Part shown: one piece after another, positions 8,394 to 17,136 of the stretch
How positions within the stretch are numbered: position 1 is the stretch's first letter
How the letters are laid out: every line of letters starts with the position of its first letter
DNA from: Amnibacterium kyonggiense
GTDB taxonomy: Bacteria; Actinomycetota; Actinomycetes; Actinomycetales; Microbacteriaceae
Assembly (NCBI RefSeq): GCF_004364555.1
Contig: NZ_SOAM01000001.1
Span: forward strand, 620,001 to 684,000
Direction of reading: 5' to 3'
DNA length: 64,000 nt
Notes under the pieces: model-generated
Databases searched by the model: none
What the model was told of the DNA's origin: nothing
Seen by the model: only the letters and a program-made list of their open reading frames with translations
Made by a program: the position numbers and the translations under genes

Positions 8394-10321
8394 TGCTCCG
8401 TCGACGCAGGGACGACGAGGGTGCGGCGCTCATCGCCGTGGTCGTCCTCGGATTCGTGATGATGGTGCTCATCGCGACGGGGCTCACCGTCGCGACGTCC
8501 GGTCTGCGCCAGGCCGTCGGTGTGCAGCGCTCGACGAGCGCGCTGGACGCCGCCTACGCGGGCGTGCAGGACTACCTCGCCCGGGTCAACCTCGACAGGA
8601 CGTACATCAAGTACGGGAATCCGGACGACACCTTCAACACGGGGACCGCGCTTGTGCGCCCCGACCCGTGGAACCCCGCCTTCGGCATGGGCGCGAAGAC
8701 CGGGAATCCCGCCACGGACAAGTACGCGACGTGGGCGACGGTGCCTGGCAGCGAGGACGACTCCGGTGTGGCGGCGCAGTACCGCTACGAGGTCAATGCC
8801 GCCAACTACACGACGACGGGTGTCATCCAGCTCCGGGTGACCGGGCTCTCCGGCACGAGGACGCGGACCATTCTCGCGTCGCTGCGCGTGAAGGGCTTCG
8901 TCGACTTCGGCTACTTCACCGACTACGAAATCAAGGACCCCGAGACCTTCGTCGTGCCGTCCGGCGCCAAGAGCTTCGACCCGAACTCGTGCGTCGTCTA
9001 CGCCTGGACCGGGAAGCGCCCGGCCGCGTGCAGCTACGTGAACACCGACGACCCGAGCAAGACGACGGACATGCGGGTGCCGTTCAAGAACACCGACCTC
9101 CTGTACGGCGACGCGCACACCAATGACACCCCGACCTTCAAGACGTCGCAGGTGAGCGCCTGCGGCATGGTCGTGACCGGCCAGTTCGAGACGGGCGCAC
9201 CGACGTCGGCGCAGGTATTCAAGGACGCGGCCTCGTGCACGCCGAAGATCCCGCTCGTCAACAAGCCGACGCTCGCGATGCCGGCGACGAACAGTGCGAT
9301 GGCCTCGGACGCGAGGTGCCTGTACACCGGCCCCACCCGGATCACGTACCTCGGGACCGGATACATGAACGTGGTCTCGCCATGGACGAAGCTGCCCGCC
9401 AAGGGCGGCACGGCTCGCGACGACAGCGCGTGCGGCTCACCGTCGGCGCTCGCCAGTCCGTTCGGTGCGACTGTGAAGCAGCTGAACCAGGACCTCCTGT
9501 ACGTGCAGAACGTGCGCACTCCTGCCCTGGACCCCACGAACGGATGGGCGACCACGGCGAAGCCGAGCGGCGTGACGTGCATCGGGGCGGACGGCAACCT
9601 CGACCCGACGGCCTACACGGGCATCGGTTGGTCGCTCGGTTCGGGAGCGGCGCAGATCCGCTTCCCGCTCGACGGCGAGGCGCCGGCCACGAGCTGGACC
9701 AACACGTCGTCCACTCCGGCGTCCTGGGACACGGGGACGCCGGCCTACGGGTGCCGCAGCGGCGATCTCTACGTCTCCGGCAAGGTGACGACACTGACCA
9801 CGGCGGCATCCCAGAACTACGTCTGGATCACCGACGACATCACCTACGCGGACCGCACGGCGGATCTCCTCGGCCTGGTGGGACAGAGCTCGGTGGTCGT
9901 CTGGAACCCGATGTCGTCGTCGGACGACCAGCCGATGGTGAAGCCAGGCGCCGCAGGCATCCAGGTCAACCTGGAAGTGGACGCGGCGATCGTCTCGGTG
10001 GCGCACACGTTCCGCGTCGAGAACCATGACCGCGGGTCGAGCCGGGGCTCGCTCGAGGTCTTCGGGTCCATCGCGCAGAAGTTCCGCGGCTCGGTGGCGG
10101 CCGCGCACGTCACGAGCAAGCCGGATCCGTCCGATCCCAGCCAGCTCATCTACACGACGACGCCGACCGGCTACACGAAGGCGTACCAGTACGACACGTT
10201 GCTGAAGACGGTGAGCCCGCCGAAGTTCCTCGAGCCGACGGCCACCAGCTTCACGGTCATCCGCTACGCGACCGTGCCGGTCGCGTACTCCCCGGACGGA
10301 ACCAAGGTGGTCAACCCGTGA
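8393..10321 (+). CDS. PilX/GspK-like large minor pilin
   Basis: 642 residues. It begins with a basic segment and DDEG, then a hydrophobic helix AALIAVVVLGF. The residue at +5 after Gly10 is Ala, not Glu, as in the tip pseudopilin GspK and unlike the other four prepilins here. The remainder is a very large extracellular region with several Cys. Position after the PilV- and PilW-like genes supports a PilX/GspK role. Start is ATG 8393 overlapping the previous TGA; GTG 8390 is an alternative one codon earlier. The far C-terminal part has no recognised domain. Confidence 0.7.
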   Translation: MLRRRRDDEGAALIAVVVLGFVMMVLIATGLTVATSGLRQAVGVQRSTSALDAAYAGVQDYLARVNLDRTYIKYGNPDDTFNTGTALVRPDPWNPAFGMGAKTGNPATDKYATWATVPGSEDDSGVAAQYRYEVNAANYTTTGVIQLRVTGLSGTRTRTILASLRVKGFVDFGYFTDYEIKDPETFVVPSGAKSFDPNSCVVYAWTGKRPAACSYVNTDDPSKTTDMRVPFKNTDLLYGDAHTNDTPTFKTSQVSACGMVVTGQFETGAPTSAQVFKDAASCTPKIPLVNKPTLAMPATNSAMASDARCLYTGPTRITYLGTGYMNVVSPWTKLPAKGGTARDDSACGSPSALASPFGATVKQLNQDLLYVQNVRTPALDPTNGWATTAKPSGVTCIGADGNLDPTAYTGIGWSLGSGAAQIRFPLDGEAPATSWTNTSSTPASWDTGTPAYGCRSGDLYVSGKVTTLTTAASQNYVWITDDITYADRTADLLGLVGQSSVVVWNPMSSSDDQPMVKPGAAGIQVNLEVDAAIVSVAHTFRVENHDRGSSRGSLEVFGSIAQKFRGSVAAAHVTSKPDPSDPSQLIYTTTPTGYTKAYQYDTLLKTVSPPKFLEPTATSFTVIRYATVPVAYSPDGTKVVNP

Positions 10322-11139
10322 CGACGTTCATCCTCGTGACGGCCGGGGTCCTGGGGCTCCTCATCGGCTCCTTCCTCAACGTCGTGGCCTACCGGGTCCC
10401 GGCCGGCCTCTCGATCGTGTCCCCGGGGTCCGCGTGCCCCGGCTGTCGCAACGAGATCAGCGCCAGGGACAACATCCCGCTGCTCTCCTGGGTGCTGCTT
10501 CGCGGCCGGTGCCGGCACTGCGACATGCGCATCCCGGTCCGCTACCCCCTCGTCGAGGGCGCGACCGGGCTCGCGTTCGTCGTCGCGGCGCTGCCCTTCG
10601 CCGGCTCGCTCGAGGCGCCGTCCGATCCGAGGACGACGATCGCGTCGTCGCTCGAGCTCGTCGCGTTCCTGTACCTCGCGGCGATCTCCGTCGTGCTCGC
10701 GGTGATCGACCTCGACACGAGGCGGCTGCCCGACAGCATCGTGCTGCCCGGCTTCGCGGTCGGCGCCGCGCTGCTCGGGGGAGCGGGGATCCTGCGCGCG
10801 GACTTCGGCGCACTGCTCACCGCGGGCACCGGGGCAGTCGCCGCTGCGGCGTTCTTCTACGTCCTCTACTTCATCGGCGGCATGGGATTCGGCGACGTCA
10901 AGCTCGCCGGCGTCGTCGGGCTCTTCCTCGGCTTCCTCGGTATCCCGCAGCTCGTGGTCGGCTTCGCGGCGGCCTTCGCGGTCGGTGCCGTCTTCGGCAT
11001 CGGCCTCATGGTCGTCCGCGGCAGGAGCCGTAAGACGGCCATCCCCTTCGGCCCGTGGATCCTGACCGGCGCCTGGATCGGCGTGCTCGCCGGCGAGCCG
11101 CTCGCGACCGGCTACCTGCGCCTCATGGGGCTCGCGTGA
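10318..11139 (+). CDS. pilD: Prepilin peptidase/methylase PilD
   Basis: 273 residues, polytopic inner-membrane aspartic protease that removes the leader of the prepilins in this cluster and N-methylates them. The N-terminal cytoplasmic loop carries the two CxxC pairs (C40, C43, C65, C68) of the bifunctional methylating form. Catalytic Asp candidates are in VIDLD (D131/D133) and the conserved GFGD motif (D193). About seven or eight membrane segments. GTG start overlaps the upstream TGA by 4 nt. Confidence 0.95.
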   Translation: MTTFILVTAGVLGLLIGSFLNVVAYRVPAGLSIVSPGSACPGCRNEISARDNIPLLSWVLLRGRCRHCDMRIPVRYPLVEGATGLAFVVAALPFAGSLEAPSDPRTTIASSLELVAFLYLAAISVVLAVIDLDTRRLPDSIVLPGFAVGAALLGGAGILRADFGALLTAGTGAVAAAAFFYVLYFIGGMGFGDVKLAGVVGLFLGFLGIPQLVVGFAAAFAVGAVFGIGLMVVRGRSRKTAIPFGPWILTGAWIGVLAGEPLATGYLRLMGLA

Positions 11140-11143
11140 CCCC

Positions 11144-11160
11144 TGGGGGGCGCACCCCCA
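11144..11160 (+). promoter_or_regulatory. Small hairpin between pilD and pilM
   Basis: TGGGGG and CCCCCA pair around a short GCGCA loop just after the pilD stop, with a competing CCCC/GGGG pairing (11155-11166). The 94-nt gap may hold an attenuator or a second promoter for pilMNO; no clear -35/-10 pair was seen. Confidence 0.35.
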
Positions 11161-11233
11161 CTGGGGTCTGACGCGGCCCCATCCCGATCGTCACACTCGC
11201 ATCGTCCACCCGAATCGAAGGACCCGAACGAAC

Positions 11234-12280
11234 ATGCCGAACACCATCGTCGGACTCGACTTCGGCCACGGAGTCATCCGTGCCGCCGAGGTCAGCGCCG
11301 ACGGCAAGCACCAGCCGGTGCTGCACCGGTACCACGAGGTGCAGGTCCCGGTCGACGCCATCAAGGAGGGTGTCGTCACCGACGTCGACGCCGTCGTGTC
11401 CGCGCTGACCTGGCTGTGGAAGGTCGCGGCCTTCAGCTCGAAGAAGGTCGTCACCGGCATCGGCAGCCAGCAGGTGCTGATCCGCGAGCTGATCCTGCCT
11501 CGCATGCCGCTCGCCCACATCCGCGAGACGCTGCCGTTCCGGGTGCAGGAGCTGCTCCCGCTGCCCGCGGAGCAGGCGGTCCTCGACTTCTACGGCGTCG
11601 AGGAGGTCGAGCACGAGGGCGAAGCGCACATCCGCGGCCTGCTCGTGGCGGCGACCCGCGAGTCCGTCCTCGCCAACACTCGCGCCATCGAGGCCGCCGG
11701 CCTCAAGGTCGTGGACGTCGACCTCATTCCCTTCGCTGTCGTCCGGGCGCACGTCGAGCACGAGCGCTCCGGGGTGAAGATCTACCTGCACGTCGGCGCC
11801 GTCTCGACGAGCGTGATCGTCGCCGAGCAGGGGGTCCCGCAGTTCATCCGCATGCTGCCGTCCGGCGGCAACGATCTGACCGCCGCGCTCGCGGAGAAGC
11901 TCGGTCTGTTCCACGACCGCGCCGACGAGATGAAGCGCCGCTTCGGCCTCATCGCCGACGAGGCCGACCTCGACTCCCGCGGCGTCGCGACCGTCAGCGT
12001 CGAGGCCGCCAAGGACCTCGTGCAGGCGGTCCGTTCGACCGTCGCGTTCTGGCAGAACAACCACCCTGAGTCCCAGGTCGACGGCGTCGTCCTCTCCGGT
12101 GGAGGCGCGATGCTGCGCGGCCTGCCCGAGGCGCTGCAGTCCGCGACCGGCCTCGCCGTCACCATCAGCCGCCCTGCAGGTCGGTTCACCGTCGGCGACC
12201 GCGTGGACGAGGCGTCCTTCCTCGCTGCAGGCGCTGCTCCCGCGGTCGCGCTCGGCCTCACGATCAGGAGTGCCGCATGA
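11234..12280 (+). CDS. pilM: Pilus alignment protein PilM (actin-like ATPase)
   Basis: 348 residues, PilM/FtsA-type actin fold. The phosphate-1 segment IVGLDFGHGVIRAAEV opens the protein and VVLSGGGAMLRGLPEAL marks the adenosine-binding region near the end. PilM is cytoplasmic and binds the N-terminal tail of PilN. The gene is followed at once by pilN (4-nt overlap) and pilO, the standard pilMNO order; pilP and the secretin pilQ are absent, as expected for a cell without an outer membrane. Confidence 0.9.
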   Translation: MPNTIVGLDFGHGVIRAAEVSADGKHQPVLHRYHEVQVPVDAIKEGVVTDVDAVVSALTWLWKVAAFSSKKVVTGIGSQQVLIRELILPRMPLAHIRETLPFRVQELLPLPAEQAVLDFYGVEEVEHEGEAHIRGLLVAATRESVLANTRAIEAAGLKVVDVDLIPFAVVRAHVEHERSGVKIYLHVGAVSTSVIVAEQGVPQFIRMLPSGGNDLTAALAEKLGLFHDRADEMKRRFGLIADEADLDSRGVATVSVEAAKDLVQAVRSTVAFWQNNHPESQVDGVVLSGGGAMLRGLPEALQSATGLAVTISRPAGRFTVGDRVDEASFLAAGAAPAVALGLTIRSAA

Positions 12281-12996
12281 GCGACACCAATCTCGACCAG
12301 CTCGTCGAGCCGTCCCCGAAGCCCGCTCGGGCGAAGCGCGGCCTCGAGATCCGGCGGACGCCGGAATTCGTGGCCGGTGGACTGCCCACGGTCTCCCTCC
12401 TCCCGCGCGAGTTGAAGGCTGCCGCCCGCAGCCGCAGTATCCAACGAGCCTTCGCCGCAGGGGTCGTGGTCGCGGTGATCCTCGCGGGCGGGGCGACCGC
12501 CGGGGCGATGGCTATCGCGAGCGCCGCTCAGTCCAGGCTGGACGCCTCGAACGCGGCCTCGCAGCAGCTCCTGTCTCAGCTCTCCCGGTTCCAGGACGTG
12601 CAGATGCTGCAGCAGAGCATCCGGCTCGGCGAAGCGGCGGTGATGGTCGGATCCTCGACCGAGATCGACTGGCAGGCGCAGATCGACGCGGTCGAGGCGC
12701 TCATGCCGAGCGGGTGGACGGTGACGAGCATCCAGGGCGACTCCGCCTCACCGGTCCTCGACTACTCGCAGGGCACCTCTCCGCTCGACGTGCCCAGCGT
12801 CGCCAGCGTCCAGATGGCGATCACGACCAGCGACATCTCGTCGGTCGGGCCTTGGCTCAGAAAGCTTCGCGGCATCCCCGCGTACGGCGACGCAACTGCT
12901 TCGGTCATCTCGGATGACACGACCGGCTACACGATCCAGCTCACGCTCCACCTGACGCCGAAGGCGCTCGTGAACGCAGGGAAGGCCGCGAAGTGA
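12277..12996 (+). CDS. pilN: Pilus assembly protein PilN
   Basis: 239 residues, bitopic membrane protein. The cytoplasmic tail contains VSLLP (39-43), equivalent to the INLLP motif that docks in PilM, followed by basic residues, a membrane segment at about 59-81 and a coiled-coil-prone plus ferredoxin-like extracytoplasmic part. ATG overlaps the pilM stop and its own stop overlaps the pilO start by 4 nt. Identification rests on motif, topology and gene order more than on overall similarity. Confidence 0.82.
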   Translation: MSDTNLDQLVEPSPKPARAKRGLEIRRTPEFVAGGLPTVSLLPRELKAAARSRSIQRAFAAGVVVAVILAGGATAGAMAIASAAQSRLDASNAASQQLLSQLSRFQDVQMLQQSIRLGEAAVMVGSSTEIDWQAQIDAVEALMPSGWTVTSIQGDSASPVLDYSQGTSPLDVPSVASVQMAITTSDISSVGPWLRKLRGIPAYGDATASVISDDTTGYTIQLTLHLTPKALVNAGKAAK

Positions 12997-13613
12997 CCGT
13001 CAACCTCCGGATCTGGGGAATCGCGTCGGGTGCCGCTGTTGTCGCGGTTCTCGCCGGCGGCTGGTTCCTCGGCGTGCAGCCGCAGCTCGCGGCTGCAGCG
13101 ACGTCGGCGCAGGCCGCCGTGAACGTGGACGCGCAGAATCAAGCGACGCAGATCAAGATCGCCGCGCTCACGAAGGCGGCTGCGAAGCTCGACGAGATGA
13201 AGGTGCAGGACGCGGTCTTGCAGAAGAACGTCCCGACCGTCTTGAAGCCGAACACCTTCATCCGCCGCGTGACCGAAGTCGCCGCGCTCGACGGTGTGAA
13301 CGTGGTCTCGATCACACCCGGTGACGCTGCGGCCTATACGGCGCCCGCCTCGGCGAGTGGACAGGCCGGAGCCAGTCCGACGGGATCGATCCCGCTCGCG
13401 AAGACGAGCCCGCTCATCACCGGGACGAACCTCGCGGTCGTCCCGGTGAGCATCGTCGTGAGCGGCGGGCCGGACGCGGTTGTCCAGTTCTCCCACGACA
13501 TCCAGAACGATGAACGGACGTTCGCGATCAACGGTGTCCAGACCGTGAAGAACGACCAGTCATCGACGATTACCGGGACGTTCTCCGGATTCATCTACGT
13601 CCTGAAGCGCTAG
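12993..13613 (+). CDS. pilO: Pilus assembly protein PilO
   Basis: 206 residues with one N-terminal membrane segment (about 7-29), an Ala/Gln-rich coiled coil (30-75) and a C-terminal ferredoxin-like domain broken by a Ser/Ala/Gly-rich insertion. PilN and PilO form the heterodimer that links PilM to the pilus. GTG start overlapping pilN. Last gene of the cluster; a perfect 15-bp hairpin follows. Confidence 0.8.
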   Translation: MTVNLRIWGIASGAAVVAVLAGGWFLGVQPQLAAAATSAQAAVNVDAQNQATQIKIAALTKAAAKLDEMKVQDAVLQKNVPTVLKPNTFIRRVTEVAALDGVNVVSITPGDAAAYTAPASASGQAGASPTGSIPLAKTSPLITGTNLAVVPVSIVVSGGPDAVVQFSHDIQNDERTFAINGVQTVKNDQSSTITGTFSGFIYVLKR

Positions 13614-13637
13614 GCGCCTCGGACACACCACCTGCTC

Positions 13638-13680
13638 GGCGGGACGGGCGCGCACGACGCGCCCGTCCCGCCGTGCTGCT
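13638..13680 (+). terminator. Terminator of the pilus cluster
   Basis: A perfect 15-bp stem (13638-13652 with 13658-13672), loop CACGA, then GTGCTGCTTCC. Very GC-rich with only a poor T tract, as is common in actinobacteria. Confidence 0.75.
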
Positions 13681-13704
13681 TCCACCGGCCGGGGGGACGG
13701 GGAC

Positions 13705-15369
13705 ATGAAGGTCACGACTCGCGGTGGTCTGCGGCAGAGCACCGCGATCGCCGTCGCGGCGTGCGTCACCATCGGGATGGGGGGCACGGCGCTCGCCGAC
13801 GAGCTCACGCCCGATCCCGTCGCCTTCGTCCTCACGACGGCCGGTGACGCGCCGACCGTGCAGCAGCTGCAGTCCACGCTGCCCTCGCTCGACGTCCAGT
13901 CGGTGACGCCGCTCGGGGACGGGCTCGCCTCCGTCGAGGTGTCGGCGCGGACCAGCGCGGCGGCGCAGGCGGAGGCCCTCGCGGCCTCGCCCCTCGTCAC
14001 CGCGGCGACGCCCGCCCGCCGCTTCACCGTCGCGCGCGTGCCCTCGCCGGTCGCCGGCGTCTCGCCCTGGTACGGCGAGCAGTGGGACCTCTGGGACGGC
14101 GCCTCGACGAAGCGCGCCGGCGGGTTCGGCGTCGACGCGCCGCGCGCGTGGACGAGGACCTTCGGTCGCAGCGACGTCGTCGTGGCGGTGCTCGACACCG
14201 GGATCACGCCGCACCCGGACCTCGCGGGAGCCTCCGTGGTCCCCGGCTACGACTTCGTCTCCCAGACGCCCGGCGTCCTCACCGGCGACGGCGACGGCTG
14301 GGACGCGGACCCGTCCGACCCGGGCGACGTGTGCTCCGAGCTCGGCTCCGCCTCGACCTGGCACGGCACGTTCGTCACCGGCGAGATCGTCGCGCAGCGC
14401 GACCGGGTCGGCGTCACCGGCCTGGCACCGCGCGTGAGCGTCGAGCCCGTGCGGGTGCTGGGCGGCTGTGGTGGATCGGAGGCCGACACGATCGCCGCGA
14501 TCGAGTGGGCGTCCGGCGGCAGCGTGCCCGGCGTCCCCGCCAATGCGCACCCCGCCCAGGTCCTCTCCATGTCGCTCGGCTCGGACGGCGGCGACTGCTC
14601 GGACGCGCTGCAGACGGCCGTCGACGACGCCATCGCGCGCGGCACCACGATCGTGGCGGCGGCGGGCAACGAGGGGACGACGATGGCGAACACCTCGCCG
14701 GCCAACTGCGCCGGCGTCGTGAGCGTCGTCGCGACGACCAGGCAGGGCTCGCTGGCGGTCTACTCGAACCGCGGCTCGGGCCTCGTCGAGCCGTCGCTCG
14801 CGGCGCCGGGCGGCTCCGACGCCGACCCGGTGATCGGCGACATCTGGACCTCCACCGGTGCCTTCACCGCGAAGGGGAACCGGCCTGCGATCGGCACCGA
14901 CGTCGGCACGAGCATGGCGACGCCTCGCGTCGCCGCGGCCATCGCGCTGCTGCTGTCGGTCCGGCCCGGCCTCGACCCCGCGTCGGTGATGCAGCGCCTC
15001 TCGGCGACGGCGTCGCCGTTCCCGTCGACCTCGACCTGCACCGAGACGCGGTGCGGGGCCGGGATCGTCGACGCCGGCGACCTGGTCGGCGCGAAGCGCG
15101 TCCTCCTGCCGACGACGTCGGCGACGATCACGGGCGCCGCCCGCGTCGGCGGCCGCCTCACCGCGACGAGCGGCACGTGGCGGCCCGCCGCGAAGGCGGC
15201 CGCATACCGATGGCTGCGGGACGGCCGCCCGATCGCCGGCGCGACCGGTCGGCGCTACACCCTCCGTCCGGCGGACGCCGGGCACCGCATCACCGTCCGG
15301 GTCCAGGTCGGTCGTGCCGGCGCGTTGTCGGCGGCCTCCACCAGTCCCGCACGTCGTATCGCGCGCTGA
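13705..15369 (+). CDS. Secreted subtilisin-like S8 serine protease
   Basis: 554 residues. A signal peptide ends near 31 (ALADE). A propeptide-like region (about 35-115) precedes the S8 domain. The catalytic triad is visible: Asp164 in VAVLDTGI, His220 in WHGTFVTG and Ser403 in GTSMATP; N321 in AAGNEG is the oxyanion residue. Several Cys suggest disulphides. The last 85 residues (GTWRP...YRWLRDG...YTLRPADAGH) form the small Ig-like domain common at the ends of actinobacterial exoproteins. Its place directly after pilO is suggestive, but a terminator separates it from pilO and a pilus role is unproven. Confidence 0.9.
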   Translation: MKVTTRGGLRQSTAIAVAACVTIGMGGTALADELTPDPVAFVLTTAGDAPTVQQLQSTLPSLDVQSVTPLGDGLASVEVSARTSAAAQAEALAASPLVTAATPARRFTVARVPSPVAGVSPWYGEQWDLWDGASTKRAGGFGVDAPRAWTRTFGRSDVVVAVLDTGITPHPDLAGASVVPGYDFVSQTPGVLTGDGDGWDADPSDPGDVCSELGSASTWHGTFVTGEIVAQRDRVGVTGLAPRVSVEPVRVLGGCGGSEADTIAAIEWASGGSVPGVPANAHPAQVLSMSLGSDGGDCSDALQTAVDDAIARGTTIVAAAGNEGTTMANTSPANCAGVVSVVATTRQGSLAVYSNRGSGLVEPSLAAPGGSDADPVIGDIWTSTGAFTAKGNRPAIGTDVGTSMATPRVAAAIALLLSVRPGLDPASVMQRLSATASPFPSTSTCTETRCGAGIVDAGDLVGAKRVLLPTTSATITGAARVGGRLTATSGTWRPAAKAAAYRWLRDGRPIAGATGRRYTLRPADAGHRITVRVQVGRAGALSAASTSPARRIAR

Positions 15370-15413
15370 CCCGCTCCCGTAGCCTTGGCGCCCACGACGA
15401 AAGGGACGCCGAC

Positions 15414-16406
15414 ATGGCCGAGCCGACCAGACCCGCCGGAGATCCGGAGGACGCGGAGCGCGCGACCGACGCCCCCACGAGGGCCCGAGCGCCTCGCGAC
15501 GGGCTGCTCGCGCCGCCGACCGACGACGAGCTCGCCGCGACGGGGGAGCCCACGGCCGACGAGATCCACGCCGCCGCGTCCGGGAACCGCGCGCGCCCCG
15601 ACGGCGCCGACGACGACTCGGTCGCCGACACCCGGGTGCTGCCCACGCCGGCCGCCGAGTCCGCCCGGGCCGAGGACACCGAGGTGATCCGCCCCGCGGA
15701 GACGCAGGTCATCCGCCCCGCCGCCGAGGACCGGGACGCCGCGAGGGACGAGCCGGCCGCGGGGGAGCGCGCCGCCGCGCCGGCGGCCGTCGCCGCATCC
15801 GGCGCCGCCGCGTCGGCGGCGGCCGCGCCGGAGCCCGCGCCGACCCGGCAGCCCGTGCTCGCACCGGCGGAGGACGACGCCCCGCCCGCGCCGAAGCGCG
15901 GCGGCAACCGCCTCGTCGCCACGGCGTGGGTGCTGCTCGCCGCGGGCCTGTTCGAGGTCCTGTACTTCGCCGCGGTCGCCCTGCTCGAGCTGATCATCGC
16001 CGGCCCCAACGCGGTCGCAGGTCAGCTGCAGGCGCTCATCGAGACGAAGGGCGCCGTCTTCGCCTGGCTGCCCGTCCTCTTCTTCTTCCTCTTCTTCGAG
16101 CTCACGGTGCTGCTCCTGAACCGCGCGGGCCGGTTCGCCTACGTGGTCGCGAGCGCGGTGGTCGGCCTGCTCGTCTACGTCGTGAGCGCGATCCTCGTGC
16201 CGCTCGTGATCGCCGGGCAGTTCGCGGACCGCAACACGGCCCTGCAGGCGTTCCTCAGCCCGGCGTTCATCCTCATCCTGATCGTCGCCCGCGAGGTGAT
16301 GCTCTGGACCGGTTTCGCCATCGGCGCGCGCGGCACCCGCGTCCGCCGGCGGAACAAGGAGGCCCGGGCGCGCTACGACCAGGAGGTCGCCGACGCCCGG
16401 GACTGA
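15414..16406 (+). CDS. Membrane protein with long acidic N-terminal region
   Basis: 330 residues of unknown function. Residues 1-160 are disordered, Ala/Pro/Glu/Asp-rich, and include three related TxVLP/TxVIRP motifs (near 73, 89 and 97). Four membrane segments follow (about 167-196, 213-235, 241-266, 280-304) and a basic, charged C-terminus. A TAGCCT box (15380-15385) lies 28 nt before the start and AAGGGACG serves as ribosome-binding site. The next membrane-protein frame overlaps or directly follows. No family recognised with confidence. Confidence 0.7.
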   Translation: MAEPTRPAGDPEDAERATDAPTRARAPRDGLLAPPTDDELAATGEPTADEIHAAASGNRARPDGADDDSVADTRVLPTPAAESARAEDTEVIRPAETQVIRPAAEDRDAARDEPAAGERAAAPAAVAASGAAASAAAAPEPAPTRQPVLAPAEDDAPPAPKRGGNRLVATAWVLLAAGLFEVLYFAAVALLELIIAGPNAVAGQLQALIETKGAVFAWLPVLFFFLFFELTVLLLNRAGRFAYVVASAVVGLLVYVVSAILVPLVIAGQFADRNTALQAFLSPAFILILIVAREVMLWTGFAIGARGTRVRRRNKEARARYDQEVADARD

Positions 16407-16461
16407 GCGGCGCGCCGGCGCCGGGCTCGCGACCCTCCTCGCGCTCGGCTGGATCGCTTGC

Positions 16462-16854
16462 GTGGTCGCGGCCAACGGGTTCGTGAGCCTCGCCACGGAC
16501 GCCGACGTGATCGCGGTGCCCGGGGCCGGCCCGCTCGCGGAGCCGGTCGGCGTCGCGGTCACCGCCGGGGCGATCGGGCTGCGGATCGCGCGGGCGACCG
16601 GTCGGAGCGTGCTGCTCCCCGTCGAGACGGCGCTGCTCAGCGCGGTCCTCCTGATCCTCGTGCCGGCGCTGGTCGCGCTGGCGGCCGGGGGAGCGGGCGC
16701 GGCGTTCCTGGTCCTCGGCGAGGCGTCCACGTCGCTCTTCACGCTCGCGGACGCGCTGCTCGCGGCCGTCGCGGGCCTCATCGCCCTGCTCATCGTCCGC
16801 GCGCGGGCGGCGGGAGCGGGCACCCCGCGCTGGCCCTGGGAGCGCGAGCGCTGA
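16462..16854 (+). CDS. Small membrane protein, start uncertain
   Basis: 130 residues from GTG 16462, with three or four hydrophobic segments and a basic tail. The frame stays open further upstream and reads a hydrophobic stretch (LATLLALGWIACVVAANGF) that would complete the first membrane helix, but no ATG, GTG or TTG is found in that extension. An AGGAGG at 16381-16386 precedes an ACG codon at 16393. Either the annotated GTG truncates the helix or a non-canonical start is used. Function unknown. Confidence 0.55.
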   Translation: MVAANGFVSLATDADVIAVPGAGPLAEPVGVAVTAGAIGLRIARATGRSVLLPVETALLSAVLLILVPALVALAAGGAGAAFLVLGEASTSLFTLADALLAAVAGLIALLIVRARAAGAGTPRWPWERER

Positions 16855-16885
16855 GCACGATGGCGCGGCCGCGACGGCGGTGTGT

Positions 16886-17136
16886 TTGATCCCCCTCCCG
16901 AGTGCGGGTACTATCGACGGGTTGTGTGCCGCTGTCCGGTGCACGCGTGTCCCGCGGAAGGCCTCGCGCCAGTGTGTGGGACCACCGCGGATGCGCGTCA
17001 TCCGCTTCGACCGTCCGGCCCCCGCGAGCGGAGCCGGATCGCCCGCGGGGGCGATGTCCGGAAGGCCGTCCGCCCTCGCAGGCGGCGCAGAACACAAGAG
17101 ATGCCGCTCGAGCAGCGGCGCCAAGGAGTCAGCAGA
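16886..17136 (+). promoter_or_regulatory. Promoter and structured leader of the str operon
   Basis: TTGATC (16886-16891), a 17-nt spacer and TACTAT (16909-16914) make one of the best sigma70-type promoters in the window. The leader of about 215 nt holds three perfect hairpins: GCGGATG/CATCCGC (16987-17005), a 9-bp stem (17018-17026 with 17044-17052) and GCCGCT/AGCGGC (17103-17119). The last ends four bases before the rpsL ribosome-binding site AAGGAG (17123-17128). Confidence 0.75.
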
